A stretch of 35,082 nt of DNA from Thiomicrorhabdus sp. (GTDB lineage: Bacteria; Pseudomonadota; Gammaproteobacteria; Thiomicrospirales; Thiomicrospiraceae): the NCBI GenBank assembly GCA_021648625.1, contig JAKISK010000010.1, positions 1-35,082 on the forward strand, read 5' to 3'. The notes below the pieces were generated by a model that searched no databases, had not been told where the DNA came from, and saw only the letters and a list, made by a program, of their open reading frames with translations. This document shows, in pieces, positions 23,702-30,467 of the stretch. How positions within the stretch are numbered: position 1 is the stretch's first letter; every line of letters begins with the position of its first letter. The position numbers and the translations under genes were made by a program.

Positions 23702-24304
23702 ATGCAAATGAAACGTCCTTTTATTTTTATACAAAACCCTAATGCCCTCAAAAACTGGCTGGCTGCTGCTGGCTCAGAAACCAAAATATTATACGATCTT
23801 AATAATCTAGATCAAAAAATTACGCCTGCTAATGCAACGTTGCTTATCCAGCTTTCTGAAAAGGCCAACCAAGAAACCGTCCTTCAACTTTGCCAACAAA
23901 ACTTTAATATTTTAGCGTTCAGTGACCACCCTTCGACAGAGGAAGGCATACAACTTTTTAAAGCTGGTGTTAAAGGTTATCTAAATACCCATGCCTCGGT
24001 AGAACGAATACAAAAAGCGCTTTCAACAATTGAATCCGGCAGCATTTGGCTAGGCCAAGCCATTATGCAAACCATGATTGGCCAAGTTGGCCAAACACCT
24101 ATGAAAAACAATGATTGGAAAAACTTACTCACAAACAGAGAAAACCAAGTAGTTGACCAAGTGCTTAACAAAAAAAGCAACCTCGAAATTGCAACCCTAT
24201 TGGGCATTACAGAACGTACGGTAAAATCTCATTTACACAATGTTTTTGAAAAACTCCATGTTTCTGACCGACTAGGCTTGGCTTTAAAGGTACACAACTG
24301 GTAG
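23702..24304 (+). CDS. LuxR/NarL-type regulator with a degenerate receiver domain (CsgD/VpsT-like)
   Basis: Residues ~143-198 are a LuxR helix-turn-helix (LTNRENQVVDQVLNKKSN, then LEIATLLGITERTVKSHL). The N-terminal ~125 residues have receiver-like secondary structure but lack the acceptor Asp: the third strand reads TLLIQLSE with Gln 50 at that place, and the usual Lys is Thr (YLNTHAS). It is therefore unlikely to be switched by phosphorylation. The segment GSIWLGQ (W116) lies where VpsT carries its c-di-GMP-binding W[FLM][ST]R motif; here the last two residues differ, so binding is uncertain. Its place between lapC and the TolC-type gene suggests that it controls the adhesin or secretion genes. 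AAGG precedes the ATG. A NarL-family regulator of other targets cannot be excluded. Confidence 0.85.
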   Translation: MQMKRPFIFIQNPNALKNWLAAAGSETKILYDLNNLDQKITPANATLLIQLSEKANQETVLQLCQQNFNILAFSDHPSTEEGIQLFKAGVKGYLNTHASVERIQKALSTIESGSIWLGQAIMQTMIGQVGQTPMKNNDWKNLLTNRENQVVDQVLNKKSNLEIATLLGITERTVKSHLHNVFEKLHVSDRLGLALKVHNW

Positions 24305-24319
24305 AATGAAGACAATTAC

Positions 24320-24360
24320 CTAGGGGCTTGCCCAAAGAACTCGTTCTTTCGCCCCCCCTC
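24320..24360. repeat. Palindrome with an end resembling the CTAG MITE, plus a C7 tract
   Basis: CTAG then GGGCTTGCCCAAAGAAC, a TC loop, then GTTCTTTCG and C7. The 7-bp stem AAAGAAC/GTTCTTT is perfect and the outer G and C runs can also pair. The left half resembles the end of the MITE at 23503 (CTAGGAGGCTGCCC). It stands 15 bp after the regulator stop codon, lacks a T run, and may be a MITE remnant serving as a weak terminator. The C7 run (24352-24358) is a weaker match to the G-run motif. Confidence 0.6.
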
Positions 24361-24475
24361 CTTTAACGTATTGATAAGTAAGAACTAAGAACTAAAAAGT
24401 AACGTTTTCGTTGAAACGGCCATTATCTGAGAGGAAAATGGTCTAATTAATTATTAATTAAAAGATGATTTACCT

Positions 24476-25810
24476 ATGAATAAACAATTTTATTACCCTA
24501 GACTTCTCATTACCTTTGGCGGCATTGTCGCGTTATTTAGTATGGCAAACACCACTCATGCCATGGATCTTTCAACCACCGTAGAGGATGCCATCCTACA
24601 TAATCCCGAGTTTCGAGAGCAACTTAAAATACACCAAGCCGTACGTGCTGATTTAAAGGGTGCTGAAGGAAGCTGGTACCCTGTCATTGATTTAAACGCA
24701 GGCATCGGTAAAGAGATTATTGATCGAAAAAACACGCCTGAAACCGACTTAACAAGAACCGAAGCCAGCTTACGATTAACCGAAAATATTTTTGAAGGTT
24801 TTGCAACGGTTAATGAAATTGATCGTCAAAAAGCGAGGCTGGATGCCGCTGGATACAGTGCCCAAGCCTCAGCCAATCAAATTGCAATTGACATGACCTC
24901 TGCTTATATTGAACTTGTTAAGCAACAAGACTCTATGAGGTTGGCGCATGAGAGCAAAGCAACCCATGAACGTATTTTAGATCAAATTCAACAGCGTACT
25001 GAAGCGGGCGTTGGAAACCAGGTTGAAGTGGATCAAGCGAAAGCTCGATTGGCACTCTCAAATTCAAATTTAATTGCCACACGAAATAACTACATTGATG
25101 CAAAAGCAAAGTTTCAACGTGTATTAGGCCGCTTGCCTGAAACACAGTTAATTAAGCCAACCATGCAATTTCAATTTCCTGATACCCTTGACAAAGCAAT
25201 CAATGTTGCATTAACGGATCATCCTACGCTACGTTCTGCAAATGCCGATATTGCCGAAGCACGCGCACAACACGCCTCAGCTGCTAGCCCTTATTATCCG
25301 CGTATTGATCTAGAGCTTCAAAAAACAATGGATAACAATATTAACGGATTTGAAGGAAAAAATCACAATCTACAAGCCATGCTACGGATGCGATACAATC
25401 TTTATAATGGTGGCAAAGACAGTGCAAGAAGAGATGTCACAGCAAGCGAAGTACAGCAAGCAACCGAAATTCGAAATAATTCTCGTAGACAAACCATTGA
25501 AAATTTAACCTATGCTTGGGCGGCTAAAGAGTACCTAGAAGAACAGATGATCTACATTGATCAACACATTAAACTTACCCACGATACGTTGGAAGGTTAT
25601 CGCAAACAGTTTAGCCTAGGTCGTCGCTCTCTACTTGATTTACTTAACACTGAAAATGAATATATTAGTGCGCTATTAACACGAATTAATACCGAAAGTG
25701 AGCTCAACACGGCTCAATACAGAACCCTTAATGCGATGGGAAAACTGATTGAAGCACTCAATATAGACATTGATTACGCGAGCGTAGAGCAAGACTACTC
25801 TAAAGAGTAA
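24476..25810 (+). CDS. lapE: TolC-family outer-membrane channel of the type I secretion system (LapE/AggA type)
   Basis: Outer-membrane exit duct for the adhesin exporter. A signal peptide (cleavage likely after THA at ~30) is followed by two OEP repeats of long helices. Features include the start LSTTVEDAILHNPEFR, the first-repeat strand region NLNAGIGKEI-like (DLNAGIGKEI), RLTENIFEGFAT, the second repeat beginning KAINVALTDHPTLRSANADI, and RYNLYNGGKDSARR, typical of TolC relatives. Length (444 aa) is normal. It is separated from lapC by the regulator gene and repeats, so it may have a separate promoter in the A/T-rich 115 bp upstream, though none is convincing. A hairpin terminator follows. 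Confidence 0.9.
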   Translation: MNKQFYYPRLLITFGGIVALFSMANTTHAMDLSTTVEDAILHNPEFREQLKIHQAVRADLKGAEGSWYPVIDLNAGIGKEIIDRKNTPETDLTRTEASLRLTENIFEGFATVNEIDRQKARLDAAGYSAQASANQIAIDMTSAYIELVKQQDSMRLAHESKATHERILDQIQQRTEAGVGNQVEVDQAKARLALSNSNLIATRNNYIDAKAKFQRVLGRLPETQLIKPTMQFQFPDTLDKAINVALTDHPTLRSANADIAEARAQHASAASPYYPRIDLELQKTMDNNINGFEGKNHNLQAMLRMRYNLYNGGKDSARRDVTASEVQQATEIRNNSRRQTIENLTYAWAAKEYLEEQMIYIDQHIKLTHDTLEGYRKQFSLGRRSLLDLLNTENEYISALLTRINTESELNTAQYRTLNAMGKLIEALNIDIDYASVEQDYSKE

Positions 25811-25820
25811 ACGGAACAAG

Positions 25821-25853
25821 CCCTCTCTCCCTCAAAAATAGAGCAGGAGAGGG
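25821..25853. terminator. Hairpin terminator between lapE and the TauE-like gene
   Basis: CCCTCTC pairs with GAGAGGG (7 bp, extendable with one bulge) around a ~19-base loop, followed by TTCTATTT. It lies between two convergent genes and may serve both. Confidence 0.65.
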
Positions 25854-25863
25854 TTCTATTTAC

Positions 25864-26550
25864 TTACAAGCTTACCGAGAAAGCTAAATACAGCTGCCAA
25901 ATTCCCATCAAAATCACACTCAATCCTGCAAACCGTCTGACCCAAACATTACGGGCTAGTTTTGTAAAATAAAAAGCAAAAACACCCATCAACAGTAAAC
26001 TTGGCAACGTCCCCAATCCAAACGCTAACATAATAAAAGCTCCGTCCAGCGCACCGCCTGAACTCATCGCCATAATAAGCATACTGTAAACCAAACCACA
26101 GGGTAGCCACCCCCAAATTAAGCCATACAACCAAGCTTGAGGCAGTGTTTTAACAGAACCAAGGCGTTTCGTATAGGGAGCCAGTTTTTGCCATAGGCGC
26201 TGTCCTAATTTTTCAACGGCTACAACGCCAAACCACCATCCCCCTAAATAAAGGCCTAATGCAATCATAAACAGCCCTGCAATCACTTGTAGTCCCTGTT
26301 GAACAGGCAAAAGTGTCGCAATCGAGGAAAATGATGAACCTAAGAAACCAAACAACGCGCCAACCAAAATATAACTTGAAATTCGTCCACTGTTATAAGC
26401 AATCTGATAAGGGAACATTCGCCACCAACTGGCTTGCACTTTAGGGCTTAAACTAAACGTTAAGGCTCCAACAACGCCACCACACATTCCCAAACAGTGA
26501 ACGCCTCCTAAAAACCCGACCATTAACGCCGTAATTAACATTGGATCCAT
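25864..26550 (-). CDS. Sulfite exporter TauE/SafE-family (UreH/DsbD-like) inner-membrane protein
   Basis: About six membrane helices over 228 residues. The first helix ends GFLGGVHCLGMCGGVVGAL, the hallmark of the short TauE/SafE-type group that shares a fold with the DsbD core and with UreH-like metal transporters; its two cysteines could bind metal or thiols. The central LIWGWLPCGLVYSML repeats the Cys-Gly pattern, as expected for an internally duplicated fold. Relatives often sit near cytochrome cbb3 assembly genes, but here the neighbours are comM and ubiK. GGAG lies 9 bases before the ATG and only 5 bp separate it from comM. Substrate (copper, sulfite or other) is unknown. Confidence 0.8.
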   Translation of the reverse strand: MDPMLITALMVGFLGGVHCLGMCGGVVGALTFSLSPKVQASWWRMFPYQIAYNSGRISSYILVGALFGFLGSSFSSIATLLPVQQGLQVIAGLFMIALGLYLGGWWFGVVAVEKLGQRLWQKLAPYTKRLGSVKTLPQAWLYGLIWGWLPCGLVYSMLIMAMSSGGALDGAFIMLAFGLGTLPSLLLMGVFAFYFTKLARNVWVRRFAGLSVILMGIWQLYLAFSVSL

Positions 26551-26555
26551 AGGGT

Positions 26556-28094
26556 CTATCTCCGTGTTGCTAAACGATCTAAGGAGCGGTAACTCAAAGC
26601 CTCGGCAATATGCTGGCTACTCACGGATTCAAAACTTGACATATCCGCTAAGGTTCGTGCAATACGCAATACGCGATGGTATCCTCTGGCGGATAACCCC
26701 AATTGATTTACCGCTCGCTTTAAAATATCTTTGCTTACGGCATCTAAGACAACATAACGTTGTAAATCTGGCACACTCAATGCTGAATTTAAACACCCTT
26801 GACGCACTAACTGACGCTCGCGAACGGCAATCACTCTCTGGCGCACCACGGTACTTTTCTCCCCCCCATCCCCCTCTCCTTGTAAATCTGAAACATCAAC
26901 AGGAGGAATTTCTAAATGAAGGTCAATTCGATCAAGCAAAGGGCCTGATATTTTTTTCTGATACCGATGAATTTGATCGGGCGTATCCGAACAACGTCCC
27001 AAAGGATCGTCTGCAAAAAATCCCGATGGGGATGGGTTCATTGCGGTAACCAACAAACAGTCTGCGGGAAATCGTACTTGTTGATTCACGCGAGAGATAT
27101 CAACATACCGAGCTTCCAGCGGCTCTCTAAGTGCTTCCAGTGCATTACGATTGAACTCAGGTAGTTCATCTAAAAAAAGAATGCCGTGATGCGCTAATGA
27201 AATAGCGCCTGGCTTGGGGTAAGAGCCTCCGCCCACCAACGCGGCCGAAGAGGAAGTATGGTGCGGGCTAACATAGGATCGCTGATGAAACCCTTGCACT
27301 CGAATATCCGTATTTGAAATAGAGCGAACAGCGGCAGATTCAATCGCTTCTTCATGCGTTAAAGGGGGCAGTAAAGTGACCAAACGAGACGCCAACATGC
27401 TCTTGCCTGAACCCGGTGGACCGACCATAATCAGAGAGTGGTGTCCACTTGCACAAATTTCTAACACGCGTTTTGCCTGATACTGACCCACCACATCCGA
27501 TAAATCATTAACGTAATTTAATGTTTTCAATGAAGCCTTTAACGAGTTCATGGCTGGCTGAGGAATGGACTCTCCTTGCAAGACTCGACACACCTCTTTT
27601 AAATCATTCACTAAGATAAAATGTGCTTGATCGCCATCACCCAGTAAAGAGACAGAGGCCTCTTCATGATTATCCATTGGCAAAATACAAAACCGACCCA
27701 CTTTTTTCGCCGCCAAAACACTCGGTAACACCCCTTTTACAGGACGAATTAACCCATTTAAAGCAAGTTCGCCAATCAATTCAAACTGAATTATATTGAC
27801 CGCATTCAACTGCCCTGTTGCGATTAAAATACCAATCGCTATCGGTAAGTCGTAACGACCGCCTGATTTAGGCAGATCTGCAGGCGCTAAATTCACGGTA
27901 ATTCTTTTAGGCGGAAATTCAAATCCAGAGCTTAACAGCGCACTGCGAACGCGATCTTTGCTCTCTTTTACCGAGGCCTCTGGCAATCCTACAATTGAAA
28001 AAGAGGGTAACCCATTGCTGGCATGAACTTCCACCGAAACCTTTGGAGAATCGATTCCGCTTAACGCACGACTTGTGATTTCGGCAAGATTCAT
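26556..28094 (-). CDS. comM: ComM/YifB family AAA+ ATPase (magnesium-chelatase-like)
   Basis: ComM is a hexameric helicase that drives branch migration during natural transformation and is also widely conserved in other bacteria. Domain order: N-terminal Lon-like ChlI fold (~20-140, with APADLPKSGGRYDLPIA), AAA+ core with Walker A GPPGSGKSM (225-233), ILFLDELPEF as Walker B, a C-terminal helical domain with SARGYHRVLRIARTLAD. The zinc-associated segment TAMNPSPSG and the following Cys are also present. ATG at 28092-28094 has AGGAG 5 bases upstream and is preferred to the GTG two codons earlier. It follows ubiK by 13 bp and precedes the TauE-like gene. A G7 run encodes Gly-Gly in GDGGEKS. Confidence 0.93.
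   Translation of the reverse strand: MNLAEITSRALSGIDSPKVSVEVHASNGLPSFSIVGLPEASVKESKDRVRSALLSSGFEFPPKRITVNLAPADLPKSGGRYDLPIAIGILIATGQLNAVNIIQFELIGELALNGLIRPVKGVLPSVLAAKKVGRFCILPMDNHEEASVSLLGDGDQAHFILVNDLKEVCRVLQGESIPQPAMNSLKASLKTLNYVNDLSDVVGQYQAKRVLEICASGHHSLIMVGPPGSGKSMLASRLVTLLPPLTHEEAIESAAVRSISNTDIRVQGFHQRSYVSPHHTSSSAALVGGGSYPKPGAISLAHHGILFLDELPEFNRNALEALREPLEARYVDISRVNQQVRFPADCLLVTAMNPSPSGFFADDPLGRCSDTPDQIHRYQKKISGPLLDRIDLHLEIPPVDVSDLQGEGDGGEKSTVVRQRVIAVRERQLVRQGCLNSALSVPDLQRYVVLDAVSKDILKRAVNQLGLSARGYHRVLRIARTLADMSSFESVSSQHIAEALSYRSLDRLATRR
26861..26867 (-). repeat. G7 tract of the dispersed G-run motif (in comM)
   Basis: Seven G followed by AGAAAAGTAC on the minus strand, read as Gly-Gly-Glu-Lys. 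Confidence 0.85.
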
Positions 28095-28107
28095 ACACAC
28101 TCCTTGC

Positions 28108-28344
28108 TTACTTTTCTAATTCAGAGACCACTTTTTCAAGCGCTTCCAATTTTTGGCGTGTTTTCGCTAACACACCCGCTTGAACATCAAACTCTTCGCG
28201 GCTCACTAAATCCATTTTTTCTAACGAACGTGATAAAACCACCTTAACCTGATCTTTAATTCCAGAAGGAATATTTCCCACGCCTTGAGGAATCATTTCC
28301 GCTATCTTTTTTGCCATCTCTTCCAACTGACTTGGATTTAGCAT
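28108..28344 (-). CDS. ubiK: Ubiquinone biosynthesis accessory factor UbiK (BMFP/YqiC family)
   Basis: UbiK is a small coiled-coil trimer that binds UbiJ and lipids and aids aerobic ubiquinone synthesis. The 78 residues consist of an amphipathic N-terminal helix (LEEMAKKIAEMIPQGV), a linker, and a C-terminal coiled coil with the family signature LVSREEFDVQAGVLAKTR. It lacks only the variable tail of E. coli YqiC. AGGAG lies 6 bases before the ATG. It is first in a leftward operon with comM and the TauE-like gene, an arrangement with comM that is common in gammaproteobacteria. Confidence 0.92.
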   Translation of the reverse strand: MLNPSQLEEMAKKIAEMIPQGVGNIPSGIKDQVKVVLSRSLEKMDLVSREEFDVQAGVLAKTRQKLEALEKVVSELEK

Positions 28345-28371
28345 ATGTTGCTCCTAATCTATTCATTTATC

Positions 28372-28492
28372 GTAACTGCTCAGCTAGCCCCTGAAAAAGG
28401 TCAACTCTGTGTTAAAAAATGATCATTTACACTTGTAAACGCACATTTTTCGCCTTGATTTGACCATTTTCAGGCGCCATCTGAGCCGTTAC
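28372..28492. repeat. 121-bp palindromic MITE, copy 2
   Basis: Same length as and about 86% identical to the copy at 413-533, with ends GTAACTGCTCAG and CTGAGCCGTTAC. It lies 27 bp upstream of ubiK in the divergent gap with the diguanylate cyclase gene, so it may carry or disturb promoters. The rest of that gap (28493-28720) is A/T-rich and shows no gene or clear promoter. Confidence 0.85.
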
Positions 28493-28720
28493 TATACATA
28501 TTGACTACTCGCTGAATAGTTACAGTTTATCTCAATTATTCTAAACAATATGTAGCCAAACTATACTCGGTTCTCCCGAGTTATACTACTCAAGATATAA
28601 AAATCAAACTTTTCTTCCCTCCCCTTAATCATACAATAGATACCTAGTATTCCTGCTTTTATTCATGTTAGAATCTTAGGCCTAAATGCCATTATATTTT
28701 TAGAAAAGGTCTAAATTGTT

Positions 28721-29767
28721 ATGCTCATTAATGTACAGGACACACCTCAGAAAGCCATTCGTATTTTTGATCGACTTGTCGAAACATTTAAAGAGCAAGA
28801 CATAAATCCAAGCCCTTTAAATTATTATGTGTGGTATCAATACGTTAAAGGAAACATCCCTGCTTTACGCCAAGAAATGGACTCCATTCTACACGACCCC
28901 TTTGGCTATAATGACCGCGTAGGAAAACGACTTTATGATACCTATTTACTAGAACCAGAAGAAAATACCAACGAATTTGATCGTGCATTTAGACGTTTAA
29001 TTGATGCCATGGTTAAAAAAATGGACGCTTGGAGCGACAAGCTTGAAAGCCATACTCAACAACTTGACGAATGCTCAACCCAACTTTCCAATCCCAATCT
29101 AAACAGTGAAGAGATTCAACGCATTACCAACACCGTAATTACCGCCGCATCATCCATTAAGGAAGGCTCTCTTAACATTCAAAATGAAATGATTCGCAAT
29201 GCCGAAGCCGTTAAAGACCTTCGTAAACAATTACAAGAAGCACAGACAGAAGCCTTAACGGATGAGCTGACTCAAATAGGCAATCGAAAATCGTTTAATC
29301 ATGCCATTGAAGAGTTAATACAAGAAGCACAAGACACCCCTGAAAACCTGTGTCTAATTCTTTGCGATATTGACCATTTTAAACAATTTAATGACACCTA
29401 TGGTCACTTAGTCGGAGACAGCGTCTTACGATATTTTGCAAAAATCTTACAAAAAGAGGCGCAAAAATTCGAAACCATTTGTCGGTATGGGGGGGAAGAA
29501 TTTGTTATTTTACTGGCAAACTCTAGCTTAGAAGAAGCCATCGAACGCGCCAATAACGTGCGAGAAGCCATTCAATCGGCTCAATTAAAGCGCAAAAACT
29601 CTTCTGAGCCACTTAAAACAATCACCGCATCCTTTGGCGTAGCCAGCTACCATGGAAACGACGAAACGGCACAAAGCTTTATTGACAGGGCAGATAAAGC
29701 GCTCTATATGGCCAAAGAATCTGGACGAAACTGCGTCATCGATGAAAGACAACTGCAACTCGAATAA
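28721..29767 (+). CDS. Diguanylate cyclase with a cytoplasmic helical N-terminal domain
   Basis: Makes c-di-GMP from two GTP. The C-terminal GGDEF domain (~185-345) has an intact active site GGEEF (257-261, in RYGGEEF), plus DIDHFKQFNDTYGH and the closing ALYMAKESGRN. The product-inhibition site RxxD normally nine residues before the signature is absent (QKFE there), so feedback control may be weak. Residues 1-180 are all helical, without membrane segments, and end in a coiled coil that could link dimers; the first ~90 residues (including SPLNYYVWYQYV) occur in other soluble cyclases but have no known ligand. AAGG lies ~14 bases upstream of the ATG. It converges on the SPOR gene with a 10-bp gap and no terminator. 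It could feed the LapD system, but nothing in the sequence proves it. Confidence 0.92.
   Translation: MLINVQDTPQKAIRIFDRLVETFKEQDINPSPLNYYVWYQYVKGNIPALRQEMDSILHDPFGYNDRVGKRLYDTYLLEPEENTNEFDRAFRRLIDAMVKKMDAWSDKLESHTQQLDECSTQLSNPNLNSEEIQRITNTVITAASSIKEGSLNIQNEMIRNAEAVKDLRKQLQEAQTEALTDELTQIGNRKSFNHAIEELIQEAQDTPENLCLILCDIDHFKQFNDTYGHLVGDSVLRYFAKILQKEAQKFETICRYGGEEFVILLANSSLEEAIERANNVREAIQSAQLKRKNSSEPLKTITASFGVASYHGNDETAQSFIDRADKALYMAKESGRNCVIDERQLQLE
29489..29495 (+). repeat. G7 tract of the dispersed G-run motif (in the GGEEF codons)
   Basis: Seven G followed by AAGAATTTG. It encodes the two catalytic-loop glycines of the cyclase. Confidence 0.8.
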
Positions 29768-29777
29768 CAAGCTGTGT

Positions 29778-30467
29778 CTATTTTGATGATTTAATGAGTA
29801 ACGTATCCACACCCAGTTTTCGCAATTCATTTCGTCGCTTATTCATTAATAAGCGATCGGTAAAAGGTCCCATCCTTAAACGATAATAGGTTCGGTCTCC
29901 TTTCGTCAAAGCCGACACCTCTAATTTTTGTCCATGCTTTTTTAAACGATTAACTTCTTCCATCGCAACCGATTTTGACCCAAAAGAACCTGCTTGAATA
30001 TAGTAGGGTTGCTCAAGCGCTACGGATATAAGCTCTGCCTCAACAACAACCTTCGTCTGACCCAGTCCTTGATAAAAAGAATAAAAGTTAGAATCGACAT
30101 TATCGGGCGCACGCTCTTTTTCATTTTTACCCTCTTTTTCAGTGGGTAAAACGACCTCACTCACCAATGGCTCGGTTGGCGTAGAGCGTTCTTTCGATTC
30201 TGGCTCAACGTCTTCTACAGCCAACTCTTTTTCATGAACCTCCACTGCTTTAAATATTGTTTGTGTCTCAAGCTCTGATAATTTACCCCCCTGAAAAACA
30301 AAATGTTTTACCACAAAAAAAATGGCCACAAACGCGACAGAGAGCAACAAAGCTACTCCCCAAATTAAAAAAGAAGACCTTTTTTCAGTCGATCGCGCAC
30401 CCTCTTGTTGAGATTTACGCTGAAAAGACCTCCTGTGCGCATGGCCATGTCGATAGTCTCGTGCCAC
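29778..30467 (-). CDS. SPOR-domain inner-membrane protein, FtsN-like
   Basis: A basic cytoplasmic start (ARDYRHGHAHRRSFQRK), one membrane helix (~32-54), a charged periplasmic linker rich in Glu and Pro, and a C-terminal SPOR domain (~152-226, YYIQAGSFGSKSVAMEEVNRL then YYRLRMGPFTDR). SPOR domains bind denuded septal peptidoglycan, so a cell-division role like FtsN is likely. It has no other FtsN-specific part that I can confirm. The start is a GTG directly after the argS TAA (ATG TAA GTG), so the two are translated from one mRNA. A G6 run at 30286-30291 just after the membrane helix is a short version of the dispersed motif. Confidence 0.88.
   Translation of the reverse strand: MARDYRHGHAHRRSFQRKSQQEGARSTEKRSSFLIWGVALLLSVAFVAIFFVVKHFVFQGGKLSELETQTIFKAVEVHEKELAVEDVEPESKERSTPTEPLVSEVVLPTEKEGKNEKERAPDNVDSNFYSFYQGLGQTKVVVEAELISVALEQPYYIQAGSFGSKSVAMEEVNRLKKHGQKLEVSALTKGDRTYYRLRMGPFTDRLLMNKRRNELRKLGVDTLLIKSSK

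Noticed and set aside
413-28492. CRISPR array or REP cluster
   Set aside because: The repeats are single palindromic units far apart, with no regular spacers and no cas genes.
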